A DNA stretch of 64,000 nucleotides from Piliocolobus tephrosceles (GCF_002776525.5 NC_045452.1:25361189-25425188), one strand, 5' to 3'; counted from the first letter of the stretch, positions 12,601-26,100 are shown. The notes: a model not told the origin generated them from the sequence alone. Made by a program: numbers and translations.

Positions 12601-15600
12601 ATAGACACATACACATGGACACACACATTCACACACATATGAATTCACCCATACATGTATATTCACGTATGTGCACTCACACGTATTCATACACACATTC
12701 ACACACTAATAGTCACAAATACATATACATTCACACAGTCACACACACACACGGGTACACACGTCATACACATTCACACACACACACAGTCTCACACAGA
12801 CACCGCCACTATTTCTCTTTTGCCCCCTTCCTATCTTCATCTTCCATTTGCTTGTCCAGATAAAATTGATTTCACGTGGCTGTTTTCCTTTCTGGAAGGC
12901 CCCTCAACACACGTGTGCACACTAGTCCACATGAGATTAATGTTTGAAACGAATCGTCTGCCTCCTTCCTGCCGCAAAGTCCCAGCGAAACAAAAGATGG
13001 ATGATTCTGTGCCTGGGAAGGGTGGGGAAATTAATTAGGAATGACAAAGGACCCCATTCTTCGGTTCCACTTATCTTGCTGCTGACTTGCCGTACGCTGT
13101 TGTGTGCCCCGACCAGGTGTGTGATTGACGGGCTTTGGGGACGCGTTGCCAGCTCCGCACTGCCCTGCCCCATCTTGGGCAGCCAGCGGGCCCCAAGGGC
13201 ATTGGATCTGGACCCTGCTGTCCATGTCCCCCAGCCTTTGCCTGGGCCCCCTGGCCTAGGAGATGCAGAGGGAGGGGTCGGGGCGAACCCCACTCACCGG
13301 GGCTGGGTAGACGACAGAGGAAGTTCGGACAGTGGGACATCCCCAGGAGATAGCCACCCCTTGTGGGGTGAGGAGTCAACACACTGGTCTGCTCTCCATG
13401 CAGGCATGCCCTCACTTGGGAACCAGGCGCGTTTCTGACATCTTTGAGCCTCAGCTTCCCCTGTTGCAGAATGGGATTACAGCCTCACTGGGGTGCTTGG
13501 AGTGTCTGGGGAAGGACTTGAGGCCAACGACAGATGTCATCCTCATCAGAGACACTTTTAATATTGGCTGTGGCCATGGCTGGCTCCCTGGAAAGCCCGA
13601 CCTCTTTGGGGAGGGTAGGTATTGGGGTGGGAAGAACAAACAGCGATCAGGACAGACGGTGCTTGGCCTTGGGGGAAGGAGATCGGACCTGGACCTGGAC
13701 AGGCTCCTCTGAGAGCTCAGGGGCCGCTGCAGCAGCCACATGGCTGGACCATGGCACAGCCCTGCTTGGAGCTGCGGCTCCTGTAGAGTAGAGACAGCAA
13801 AGCTGTCCCCAGAGGATTGTCAAGAGGAGGAAGTATAGGAATACCTGGCTGCTGGCAGGTCCTGTAAAAGGCCCTGCTTCCTCCACAAGGCTTTCATGGC
13901 GGTGGCCACCCCAGCAGGCAGCAGGGTTGCCAGCACTCAGCCCGCACCCTAGGAAATGGGGGCCCTGGGGAGGCAGGGAGGGGCCCCCAGGGGAGACGAG
14001 CCTTCCTGGGGGTCCAGATGCAGCAGAGGGGTGTGAGCATCCTGGATCTGGGCTTGCCTCTGAGGCTTCATCTGTAAAACGGACACGTAAGTCCCCAGCG
14101 CAGGTTCATGGGAGAGGGAGAGAGAACGGGACACTCAGCAGATGGCAGAGGGCTCGGAGAGTTCTTGTGACTGTTATCATTGCTGATATAGGTCTTGGGG
14201 CTTCCTGACTGTCAGGGGCTCTGAAGTGGGGCTCCTGGCAGGAGGGTGCAGAGTGAAGAGGGCTAGCATGTAGTTCCTCCCACCTGCCTGTCGGGTAGAG
14301 CACCTGCTTGTTCATTTCATTCTTCATCCATTCATTCATGGCCGTCTTGAGCAACCCCTCCCTGAAGCCGGCCTGGGCAGGAGGGGTTCAGGGATGGACC
14401 TCAGTCAGGGTGGAGAGGGCATGCCTGTGCGGGGGGAGGCAGGTGATCAGGAGAAACTCCTGGAAGAGGTGGCCTTTGAGCCAGGCCTTAATAAAATACG
14501 GGTCGTGGATGATGGGAGAGGCTACAAAGGGCATTTCAGATTTCTGAACTAGCACGAGCAAAAACCTGGAGGTACAGAAAGGCCAGAATGGCAGGAAGAG
14601 GATGGTTAAGGTTGACATGGGCGGTGAGCTCCGTGGGGAGCCTGAGCAGAATGGCTTGGAAGGTGGGCGGGGCAGATCCTAAAGCCCCGTGTGCCAGGAT
14701 GAGGGCTGGGCTTTTCCTGGAGGCAGCAGGGAGCCATGGGAGGTGCAGGAGTGGAGGAGTCACGTGCAGGGGACATGTGGGTGGGGTCCCAGGAGCCAGG
14801 GGTGCAGGCCTCTTCCCCTCTGTCCAGTCGGGGTTAAGAGGGGACTGGCAAGGGGTCAGGGAGCTCAGAGGAGCAGGCAGGAAGTCGTCTTGGGAGAGGG
14901 TGAGCCTGTGGCCTGGCACCCCAGGAATCGTCCGTGTGTCAGCTGCCAGCTTGGGTACAGGACGCAGGAGCCCTGAGCCCTGGCCCGCGCCCCTCTGGCT
15001 TCCTGCGTGTTCTCGGACACACTGCTTGACTTCTCTGTGCTTCCGTTTCTTTGTCTCTAAAACGGGGGGCCTCCCCACAGTTTTGCCCTGAGGATGAACT
15101 GAGCTGCTAGACATGATAGCGACTGCTAAAGGGGATTTGCTGTGGGCAGGGCGGTGGCAGGGGAGGTGGGGTGGCACAAGGGTGATTCCTGGTCACATTT
15201 TTATCATTATGGGATGGACATAGAGAGGGTAGGCCCTGGAACTAGCATTCAGGGCTTGAGCTCTGACCATGTCACTTGGGAACCTCTCCCCATCTCAGTT
15301 TCTGCCTCTGTAGAGTGGAGGCTGTGGGGGCAGCTGCCTCTCTGGGGGGTGTGAGGATTGAGTCTGGCTGTTCCTGGAGAGGCCGTGGGCACTGCATCTG
15401 TGTGGATGTCCGCTCAGTGTCCCGTTGAGGGCGACCCCTACGCCGCCCTCAGCATCATGCCCAGGCCCAGGTGTGCCTGTGGGCTCAGCGTGACCCAGGG
15501 CCCCCCAAGGCCCCAGCACTCCAGGAAATAGGGTACAGTCAGGGATGGCTGTACTCCAGGCTGCTACGGTGACTCCTGGGGACACGACCTGCCCAGCAGC

Positions 15601-18600
15601 CGTGTACCTTACCTGGGGAGGCAGAGAACCTGAGCAGGGCAGGCTTGGCTTCTGCCATTTCCTGTAGACGAGTGTCTCCCCACTTCCCTGTTTGCTGCAG
15701 CGGAACCTGGAATTCATGCTTCAGCGGGAGACTGTTTAATGATTGGCCACGAGGAGGTCATTTATATTGGCTAAGCGGGCTTAATTAGATGGGACTCGAA
15801 GGTTACCATAAGAGCACAAAAAAGCTGTTAAGGGGTTAACCTCTGAGAGATTACATTGTATTCAGCGCTCTGTTAAAGTTTGAATTAATTTTTCCCATGG
15901 GTTTGTTCACATTCTAATTTTCAACTAAATGAGACATCTGTTTCAGAAAAGGAAAATTTGCTCTGGTTGTCATGGCAACTATCATTCTGTAAGAAAATTA
16001 TTCCAATGGTTACTTTAGAACAGAAAGACAGAAATTCAGGACATAAAGCCGCCTCCTATGGCTTAGTGGGAATTCGCATCCGTCCGCCTTCCTCCGGGGC
16101 TGTGATGTGACCGGACAGTGGGGCTGGCATTGGGGCTCGTGGACCCTCAGGGTGGTGAGGTTGGGTCCAGGCACTGGGTTGCGTTGGCAACCAGTACAGT
16201 GACTCTTGGGGCACCTCAGCATCGCATCTTGGGCATTTGTGAGTCTCAGACCGTGGCAGCAGTGTGGGCAGTGAGGGGTGGGCTGGATCAGGGCTGACTG
16301 GGCCCGTGGAGCCCTTGTCTGCCCTGACCTCTGAAACACCAGGGGCCCCACAGGCTTTGGGCCTGCTGGTCACAGTGGTTGATCCCACCTGCCAGGTCTC
16401 ACTGGACATGGAGAGGGTCATTTCATCCCCACACACAGCACGCAGGGAGGACCTCTGTGCACTTGCCTGCAGGAGGGACCGCTCCTTTTATCTCCTCTGC
16501 CCAGGGCAGAACCTGATGGTGGTTTCCATGAAGGTTGTACAGGAGGCCGGGGGCTGTCCAGGCCTCGTGTGAGGCTCAGAGACCACTGGGAGTGAGGTCA
16601 CCCTGAGGGGTCTATTCAGTCGTGCCCACCCACCTGCTCCTGCCTGCCTTGGAGAAGTCCCCGTTTCCCAGCCTGGGGATGGTGCTCACCAGCGAGCAGT
16701 CCGTCCTGGAAAGTGTCTCTTCTGGATGTCTTGGGCATGGGGCATGACTTGACTCCTCCTGTCCCCCGACATCCTTTTTTTTTTTGAGATGGAGTCTTGC
16801 TTTGTCGCCCAGGCTGGAGTGCAGTGGCATGATCTCGGCTCACTACAACCTCCACCCGCCGGGTTCAAGTGATTTTCCTGCCTCAGCCTCCTGAGTAGCT
16901 GGGATTACAAGCGTGCGCCACCACGCCCAGCTAATTTTTGTATTTTTAATAGAGACGGGGTTTCATCACATTGGCCAGGCTGGTCTCAAACTCCAAAGTG
17001 CTGAGATTACAGGCGTGAGCCACCGCACCCAGCCCTGTCCTGCAACATTCTAATAAAAACTGGAACATCACCTCTTCCCATTGATGGAGCTCCTGGGTAT
17101 TTGGAAGGCATTTTCACGGTGCTGGTGCAGTCTCATCCTCCTAACTCCTCTCCTCCTCCCTCCTTTCCTCCCCTGCGTCAGGCAGTGGGACACGGAGGAG
17201 AACAAGAGGACTGGGGACAGAGGCATCATTAACCCCATCTTTACACAGGAGGAAACTGAGGCTGGAAGAGGTGCAGTGACCAGCCAGGGGCAGAACTGGG
17301 GTGTCCAATGCCCACTTCAGTGCCCTTTCTACCCAGTAGAGGAGAACAAGGCAGCCTCTGGCCCCTGGACCCAGTGCTGTGGTGTCAGCTGTCCCCGTGT
17401 CCCCAGATCCTGCAGGCAAGGCTGGTCCTTCTGTGCATTTGGAGATGTTCTCATGGCCCCCAAGATGGGCAAGGTGTGATGGGGAGGGAAAAAGGAACAA
17501 ATTCCAGACCCGCTACCCTGTTGAGATCTGGTTCTTCATCCAGCTCTGTCTGGGCCTCCCTGTGTGACCCTGGGAAGTGGAGCAACCTCTCTGGGCATTG
17601 GGGTGGGGGAACAGGGCAGATTCCGGCTCCCCGAGATTTGAGGTCATGTGTTTCCAAGAAGCTGGCAGGAAACTGTCACCCCTAGAGGAAGGGTCCTTGG
17701 TGCTGGGTGACGGGAAGGTGGGACAGGCAGCGGCTCTACCAGGGCCCAGCTCCTGGGGGTGCACAGGGTCTCTGATATGTTTCCGAGTGTTTCCTTCAAA
17801 TAACCACCCCCTGCCGTGGCTCTTGGGAACCAACATGTTCTTGGTTCTTGGGAACATCCATACTGATGAGGCTTCCTCCTGCCTTGTAAATATTTGATCA
17901 GGTTTTTGAAAAATGGAGGCTGTGTTTGGAAGGCAGCACCCGAAATGTGTTGCTTCATTTTCTGTTGGCTGATGGGGCTGGGGCTCCAGGGAAGACCCTA
18001 AGTGGCTTCTAAGCTGCTGAGTCCTTCCCAGAAGCACCTTACCCACTCCCCCGACCTGCCTGGTGGGGCTCTGAATGCGTCTAGGACCACGGCATCAGAA
18101 AATTCCAGCTGTGAGCTCAGCAGGTTAGAACTGGGGCAGCCTTGGGAGCTGCCAATGAGGCGCTGTTGGCTCTTCTCCACCAGGAACTGTGGCAGGAAAG
18201 CATTTTACTCTGTGACTCAGTCTGTGTGGATGTGGGTGGCTATTTAAATAGAAATATATTCAACTGAAGTATCCCTTTCCTGGCTTGATGGACTCTCAAA
18301 TCTTGGGGAGCTGATGTTTTCTATTCTTTTTTTTTTTTTTTTTTTTTAAAATGCTGTTGCCATTCATCAAAATGCAATTTGAAAGACCCTGCTGTAGGCC
18401 AAAGGTTTTTCATTCAGGCTCCATGGGTGAGTCTCAGGCGGGCTCCATGATAATAATGGTGATAGCAATAATGGTGGTAGTGGTGGTATACGAGGTGATG
18501 GTGATTGTGGTGATATTGATAATGGTGGCGGATGATGGTGATGATGATGGTAATGGTGATGGTGGTGTTGGGAGTGATGATGGTGATGTTGATGTTGATA

Positions 18601-21600
18601 ATGGTGGTGGTGATGATGGTGGTGGTGATGGAGATGATGGTGGTTATATGATAGAGGAGGCGGTGGTGGTGATGGAGGTGGTGATGATGGAGGTGGTGGT
18701 GATGGAGGTGGTGGGGGTGGTGATGGAGGTGGTGATAAAGATGATGGTTGTGGTGATGGAGGTGGTGGTGGTGTTGGTGATTATGGAAGTGGTGGTGATG
18801 GTGGTGTTGGTGCGGATGGAGGTGGTGATGGTGATGGAGGTGGTGGCGATGGAAGTGTGATNNNNNNNNNNNNNNNNNNNNNNNNNNNNNNNNNNNNNNN
18901 NNNNNNNNNNNNNNNNNNNNNNNNNNNNNNNNNNNNNNNNNNNNNNNNNNNNNNNNNNNNNGTGACGGAGGTGGTGGAAGTGGTGGTGATGGAGGTGGTG
19001 GTGATGGATGTGGTGGTGGTGGTGATGTTGGTGGTGATGGAGGTGACGGTGGTGGTGATGGAGGTGGTGGTGGTGATGATGCTGGTGATGATGGAGGTGG
19101 TGATGGAAGTGGTGCTGGGGGTGATTATAGGGATGATGGAGGTGATGGGGATGATGAACTTGCAATATGTTGAACACTTACTGTGAACCAGGCCCTGTTT
19201 TAAGTACTTTACATGGATTAATTGATTTAATCATTTCAACAGCCCTATTGAGACATATAGTATTATCCCCACTTTACAGATGGGAAATTGGGGCATAGAA
19301 GTTAAGTTCTTTGTTCAAGGTCACACAGGTGGTAAGGGGTGGACCATTGTAACCCAGGTCTAACTCCAAGATGCACTCGCAGTTGGGTGTAAAATTGTGT
19401 GTGTGCATGTTAGGGGGTGATACATATTTCTGCAGAGAGAACCTTGGTTTCCTGCAGGCCTGTGTGGATGTGTCTGAGGAAGGCAGTGCCCCCTAATGGG
19501 ATTAACCACTGTCCTTGGTGCTGCCCACCCAGAGGCTGTTCCTCGGTCGCAGCTGCCTGGTTTCCTTAATTGGTGGGCACTGCCTGTGGGTGGGGGTCCC
19601 TGGGAGAGCCCATACTGGGGGTGCAGGCAGCTCTTCTGTGCCCTGCCCCTCACACTTAATATTTCCTCTCACAGGCCTGAGGACGGATCCCCAGGCACAG
19701 CCCAGAAAGCACAACCAGTCTTATTCCCCAGGCCCCTGCCTGTGCAAGGGGCTCTCCTGGACCCTGCTTATGGCTGGGGGTAGGGGACCCCCTTTTTTCT
19801 TCTCCCTCAAGAACCAGGCAGGAGGGAGAGCCCTCTTCCTCAAGGTCCAGAACTTGGCTGGTAGGGGACTGGGGAAGTGGTGGTCTGGTGTGTTCTGCCT
19901 GCTTTTAGTACATTCCTCTGGGGGTTCTGGGGCTTCTCTTTCTAATGAGGGGGATTGGTTGCAGCTTTGGCGTTTTGGCTGCAATCCCAAGAGCAGGTGA
20001 AGTCCTGCTTAACATCCTGTTAACCATTTATTCATTAATTCAGTCCCCTCTCACCCACCACCATTCGTTAAACATAGATTTGCGTGTCTCCTGGGCTGGT
20101 GTCTGAAACAATGAAAAGGCCTTTGACCCCAAATAACCAGTGTGATCACCCATCGTCCTCCGTCAGAAGCCCGTGTCCCAGGAGCTGCCTCTGTAGGCTT
20201 GAAGGCAGGGTGGGGCAGTGGGGAGAGAACATCAGATATGGGTTTAAGAGTGACTTCTCCACTGACCCACCGTGTGAACCTGGGCACCTTCCGTTCCCTC
20301 GCCAAATCTCTATCTTCTAGTCCAGGACCTGCCAGCATAGGACTAAGTTGGGGTTTTCAAATGGTGTTCCATGGAACCCCCAGGGTTCCAAGGAGGTGCA
20401 CTGGGCACCTGCCAACAGGGTAGTATGTTGGGTTAACAGCCAGGGGTGTCAGTCACCCCACGGAACAGTGCATGACCCAGGGAGGGATTTCAGTGGCAGC
20501 CTTGGGCACAGAAGAGATAATGGCAAAACCTACCCCTCCCCCAGCCCCACCGACTCTCACAGCATGTGGTGGCGGGAGAGTGGTAGTGAGACGCCCTGTC
20601 TGGGCCAGCACGCCAGGACCCAAGTCCTGTGCCATCTCACCGCTGGGAGCCTCAGTGTCCTCATTTGTAAAAGGGGAACAATGCTAGTCCCTCTTTCACG
20701 GGGTTCTTATAACAGCTGAGCCCACCCCACTCATGTCCGTACTCGGGGCCTGGCAGAGCAGTAGGTGCACAGGAAATGCTGGTGGCTGTTTTTATTTTCC
20801 AACTTCTGGTCCTCAATTTTCTCAACTACAAAACATGTAGAAGGAGACTTGTCTGGCCAACTGTGCTGCAGGGGTGAAGGTCATCACAGGGCAGCGGGAG
20901 GGGAGGCGATGTGGGGATGGCAATTGCATTAGTGTGTCGGGCTGTGTAACTGAGGATCAAACCCAGTGGTGTAAAACAACAGAAATTCACTCCCTCACGG
21001 TTCTGGAGGCCAGAAGCCTGGAGAGGCCACCACAAGATTGGTTCCTTTTGGGAGGCTCTGAGGGAAAACTGTTCCGGACCACTCTTCTAGCTGCTGCTTT
21101 ATTTTGAGACAGGGTCTTGCTCTGTTGCCCAGGCTGGAGTGCAGTGGCACAATCTTAGCTCTCTGCAGTCTTGACCTCCTGGGCTCAAGCAGTCCTCTCC
21201 CACCCCATCCTCTTGAGTAACTGGGATTACAGGTGTGAACCACCATGACCGACTAACTTTTTAAAAATATTTTTATAGAGACAGTGTCTTACTGTGTTGC
21301 CCAGGCTGGTCTTGCACTCGAGGGCTCAAGCAGTCCTCCTGCCTCAGCCTCCCAAAGCGCTGGGTTTACAGGCATGAGCCACCATGCTTGGCCACACTCT
21401 CATGGTTTCTGATAGTTGCTGGTGATCCTGGTCATTCTTTGGCTTGTGGAAGTGTCACTTCAGTCTCTACCTCCATTGTCACCTGGTGTTCTTCCCTCTG
21501 CCGGTGTCTCTATGTTACCACATGGCCCTCTTTTAAGGGCCTCTTTTTAAGCCCTCACTCCCTCAGAAACCCGGGGTCCCCGCTCCCTCATCCCCACCCA

Positions 21601-23126
21601 GCCCAACATCTCCACAGCCTGTGAGCCACCTCCCATCTCTCCTCTCTGCCCCCACCCCACCACCCAGTCCACACTGAGGTCATCCCTCATCTGCATACCA
21701 CCTCCCCCACCTCCACTGTCCCATCATTGGATGTAAGACCTACACGAATCCAGTATGATGTCATCTTAGCTTGATTTCATCTACAAAGAACCTCTTTCTA
21801 AATAAGGTCATATTCACAGGTCCCGGGTGTTGGCAACATGTCTTTTTGGGGGACACAATTTGATTCACAGCAGTGGTGGTGGTGGTGGTGATAGTGGTGG
21901 TGGTGATCGAGGTGGTGATAGAGCTGGTGGTGGTAGTGATGGAGTTGGTGGTGGTGGAGGAGGAGGTACTAGTAATGGAGGTGGTAGTGGAGGTGCTGGT
22001 GATGGTGGAAGTGGTGGTGGTGATGGTGGAGGTGGTGGTAGTGGAGGTGGTGGTAGTGGAGGTGGTAGAGGTGGTGGTAGTGGAGGTGGTAGAGGTAGTG
22101 GTGGTGGTGGTGATGGAGGTGGTGATGGTGGAGGTAGTGGAGGTGGTGGAGGTGGTGGTAGTGGAGGTGGTGGTAGTGGAGGTGGTAGAGGTGGTGGTGG
22201 TGGTGGAGGTAGTGGTGGTGGAGGTGGTGGTGGTAGAGGTAGTGGTGGTGGTGATGGAAGTGCTGGTGATGGTGGAAGTGGTAGTGGTGGTGATGGAGGT
22301 GGTGGTGGTGGAGGTGGTGATGGAGGTGGTGGTAGTGGAGGTGGTGGTGGAAGTGCTGGTGATGGTAGAGGTAGTGGTGATGGAGGTGATGGTGGTAGAG
22401 GTAGTGGTGGTGATGGAGGTAGTGGTGGAGGTGGTGATGCTGGCTACTTCATCGACATAAAGGGCCTATTCTTGTGGAATCATCTATGGGTGAAACCTCA
22501 GGGATGATTCTGATGCTTTTGTTGCAAATGACTGAAAACCTAGTTCAAATGGCTTTGTGTTGGCCCATATAATTGGGAAGTGCTGAGGTAGGGTGGGTGT
22601 CTGGTCCAGTTTGATCCAGCTGTTTCTTGGGTAGCTTAACAGCTGCCGACAGCTCCCAAGGCTAGAGGCTCACTGTTTATACACAGGGATGACAGTATCC
22701 ACTTTTCTTCTCCTTGAAAGAATCTGAGACTCCCTGCAACTGGAAGAATCTAGGTGATGTGTTCACCATTGAACTGACTAGGAGGAATATCTGGCACTGA
22801 TGGGTTCAGGTCTTGACTGCGGAGCAGGCTACCAGGCTGGTATTGCATTTAATGGTCTAGGTCCACCTGGCCCCACCCTCCCAGCTGGGGGTGGGTCAAC
22901 TCTACCTGGACTCCCTGGCCAGAGCTTCCAGTATAAGCAAGAATGAGCAGCCCACACCTGGAATCTGCTCTCTTTTGATTGGGGGTCCACACACTCTGCC
23001 TGGGGGAGGGAGATTGGAGGGGCATCTTCCTGGGGGTGGGGGTGGGGGTAGTGGAGAATGTAGAATGTTCCCTGTGGATTTTCTTGGAAAGGCTTGGAGC
23101 AGGAAAGGTTTTAGGAAGAAGCTGAG

Positions 23127-23159
<33 letters not shown>

Positions 23160-26100
23160 TACACATATACATATATATACACACACACATACACTCATAT
23201 ATGCATTTAAAAATATTTTTTTAGAGACAGCGTCTTACTATGTTGCCCAGGCTGGTCTTGCATGTACATGTATATATATGTATATATGTGTATATGTGTG
23301 TGTGTGCGTGTGTGTGTATATATACGTATATATGTATTTAGCTTTCTTTTTTTTTGGTTATGTAAATAATACTTATGGAAAAACAGAAACTACAGGTAAG
23401 CAGAAGGAGACAGGAAAGAGAATTGCCCGGGGACCCACAGCCAGCCAGTGGATCAGAGTCCTGGTGAGTCCCTGCCTTCCCTGGGTGGAGACCGTCCCTG
23501 ACTTTCCAGGTAGCAAGTTGGTCCTGAAGACCACCTGGCCTGTGGGGAGTTCCGCCTTCCGTGTGACCGCCCCATACCTTCACCCGCCCTCCCTCAACCA
23601 CCTGCACTTCTTCTGCAGGCAGCCCTGGTTCTACGGCTGGGGCTTCAACCTCCCGCGAGGCCAAGCCCTGCTGGAGAAATGGAACCTCATTCCCGAAGGC
23701 GTAGACATCCTGATAACCCATGGACCGCCACTAGGTAAGGCTCTGCTGGCCTGGCCCTCCAGCTCGCCCACCTGGGCTGGTGGGTGGGCTCTGGGATGGG
23801 GGGCTGGCTGGGCCTGGCCTGTGTAGGGGAGCCCTGGAGGGGCTCTGAGTCCTACTTGCTGGGGCACTGAGGACACGTCACCCCATGGTCCCTGTTATTT
23901 CCTGATTGCCCACTGAGAGCTGGAGGCTTGACTTGTTACCTTGTGGGCTCCTCACAACAGCACGGGAGGCCAGAGTCACCCGTCCATTTGACATGCAGGA
24001 CCCTGGAGCTTTGGCTCATGCCTCTGCAGACCCTAGTCCTGGGTGCTGAAAATCACCAGAGCCCTGCACAGGGCTTCGTCCGGGCAGCCCTCACTCCCTC
24101 AGAAACCCGGGGTCCCCACTCCCTCACCCCCACCCAGCCCAACATCCCCACGGCCTGGGAACCACCTCCCATCTCTCCTCTCTGCCCCCACCCCACGACC
24201 CAATCCACACTGAGGTCATCCCTCATCTGCATACCACCTCCCCCACCCCCACCGTCCCATCTGGGGGCTTTCTCAGTTCCCTTCCTTTCCTCATTCCCAC
24301 AGCCTGGCCATCACCACATCCCTCCCATTCTGCCTCCAAACTGCCTCCCACTCCCCCTTTTCTCCATACTGCTGACCCCGCCTCAGTCCAGGACAATGTC
24401 TTCTCTCTCTCATTCCCATGGTCATGGTGGAGGTGGTGGTGATGGAGGTGGTGGTGATGGAGGTGGTGGTGATGGAGGTGGTGATGGTGGAGATGGTGGT
24501 GGTGGAGGTGGTGATGGTGGTAGAGGTGATGAAAGTGGTGGTGATAAAGGTGATGGTGGTGATGGAGGTGATGGTGGGAGGTGGAGGTGGTGGTGGTGAT
24601 GGGAGGTAGTGATGGTGATGGAGGTGGTGGCAGTGAGGATGGGTGCTGGTGGTGGTGATGGAGGTGTTGGTGGTGATGGAGGTGGTGGTGGGAGGTGATG
24701 ATGGTGATGGTGGTAGTGGTGGTGATGGAGGTGGTGGTGGTGATGGTGATGGAGGTGGTGGTGGTGATGGGGGTGGTGGTGGTGATGGAGGTGGTGGTGG
24801 TGATGGTGGTGGTGGAGGTGGTGGAGGTGGTGGTGGTGGTGGTGGTGGTGATGGTGGTGATGGAGGTGGTGGTGGTGGTGATGGAGTGGTGATGGAGGTG
24901 ATGGTGGTGATGGGGGGTAGTGGTAGTGATGACAATGGAGGTGATGCTGGTGGTGATGATGGAGGTGGTGGTGGAGGTGGTGATGGAGGTGATAATGGAA
25001 GTGGTGGAGGTGAAGCTCTTGTCCCTTCCAGTCCACTCACTTTACATCAGCAGGAGGGAGTTCTCTGTATCCTTATGTATGCCATGCCATCCCTCTGTGG
25101 CCCTCTGTGGCTCCCTCAGGCCGCTGAATGAAGTTCAATCTCCCAGCAGTTCGGCCCATAGCAGTGCTCCCACCACCACCTCCAGAAACCCACCGTCACT
25201 CCCTCAGTGCTTGGGACCAGACCCTGTGCTGGGCGACACTGGTCCAGGGTAACCCTTCAGTGTGTGCCTGGGTTGAGGGGGCCCCCAGGCTGCAGGGTGG
25301 AGGGTTTAGGAACAGCCAAGCCCCCTGGGACACATTCAGGGGTGAGGGAAGCTTGAAGAGTCAGGAGAGATGACTGCTGTTAGGCTGCCTGGGGAGCTTG
25401 CACAAGCTGTGATCCCAGAATTGGGTCTGGGGAGGTAGAGAAGGGGAGGGAAGGGTGTCCCGGGCAGAAGCCATGGGGGAGGCTGTGGGGTGAGGCACAG
25501 GACAGCTTGAGTGTCACTGGCTCACACACCAGTTCAGGAAGAAACTCCTGACACCACTTTGTGCCCCGACCCAGCCAGTGCCCCACGGCCCCTCTGCCTC
25601 CTCACAAAGTCCAGGAAAGGAAGGTTTTGTCAGCCTCACCCTCACAGGTGGAAGCGGAGGCCTGGGCTCTGGTGTGATTGAAGCAGCACAGTGAGGTTGT
25701 AGCCGGGTTTGTATCAGCCCCACCGGAAGCCACCTGAGCCTTGGGACGGTTCTGGTCAACATTCAGTGTCATCGGTCACTGACAGTGAGGCTGAGCAGCA
25801 AAGGTGTCTTGTTCTCTTCCTTCTCTTTTCGTTCCCTTGCTCCGCTTCTCCCTCCTTTCCCTATCTCCTTTTTTCCTCCTTTTTTCTTCTCCCCTCTTTC
25901 TTCTTTCCTCCCCTCCTCCCGCTTCCTTCTTTCTCTTCCTCTCTCCTTTCCATTCATCCATCTCTCCGAACATGGTGTCTTTTGGCTTCCTGCTCTCTGG
26001 ACGCCCCACCCAGGCCCTTCACACACCTCCCGGCTCCTGCCTCAGGGCTGCCCGTGTGCCAGGCGCTCCAGCTGGTGCTGCCCTTGCATTGTCTCCAGAC

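Larger units (their letters stand above)
20926..21871 (-). mobile_element. Old LTR-like repeat (MLT1/MaLR type, tentative), twice interrupted
   Basis: The + strand reads as an antisense element, from GGTGTAAAACAACAG and TTCTGGAGGCCAGAAG to ATTGGATGTAAGACC and CTTTTTGGGGGACACAATTTG. An AluJ and the 175-bp unit lie inside it. Family name is tentative. Confidence 0.65.
667..23618 (+). other. MPPED1: MPPED1 intron of about 23 kb
   Basis: The intron is bounded by GTGAGT at 667 and CTGCAG at 23613-23618. It holds three GATGGT-type arrays, the CA minisatellite, five full or near-full Alus plus fragments, many MIR and L2 pieces, an old L1 and an old LTR, listed separately. I see no gene, exon or clear repeat in the stretches 5615-6820, 8495-9035, 9265-11925, 13525-14030, 14625-14990, 15350-15710, 16050-16770, 17325-18325, 19380-20200 and 22445-23120. 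These are GC-rich, mostly single-copy intron sequence. Confidence 0.85.

Noticed and set aside
11919..12863. 314-codon frame rich in His and Thr
   Set aside because: It comes from the CA minisatellite and includes N; no start context or conserved domain.
21827..22507. Gly-rich and Val-rich frames of about 200 codons
   Set aside because: Translation of array 3; the frame shift between Gly-rich and Val-rich shows the repeat origin.
22891..23826. 311-codon frame that includes an MPPED1 exon
   Set aside because: Only 23619-23734 is exon; the rest is intron read-through, including the TA/CA tract.
24291..25040. Pro-rich and His-rich antisense frames, and Gly-rich sense frames
   Set aside because: Translation of array 4.
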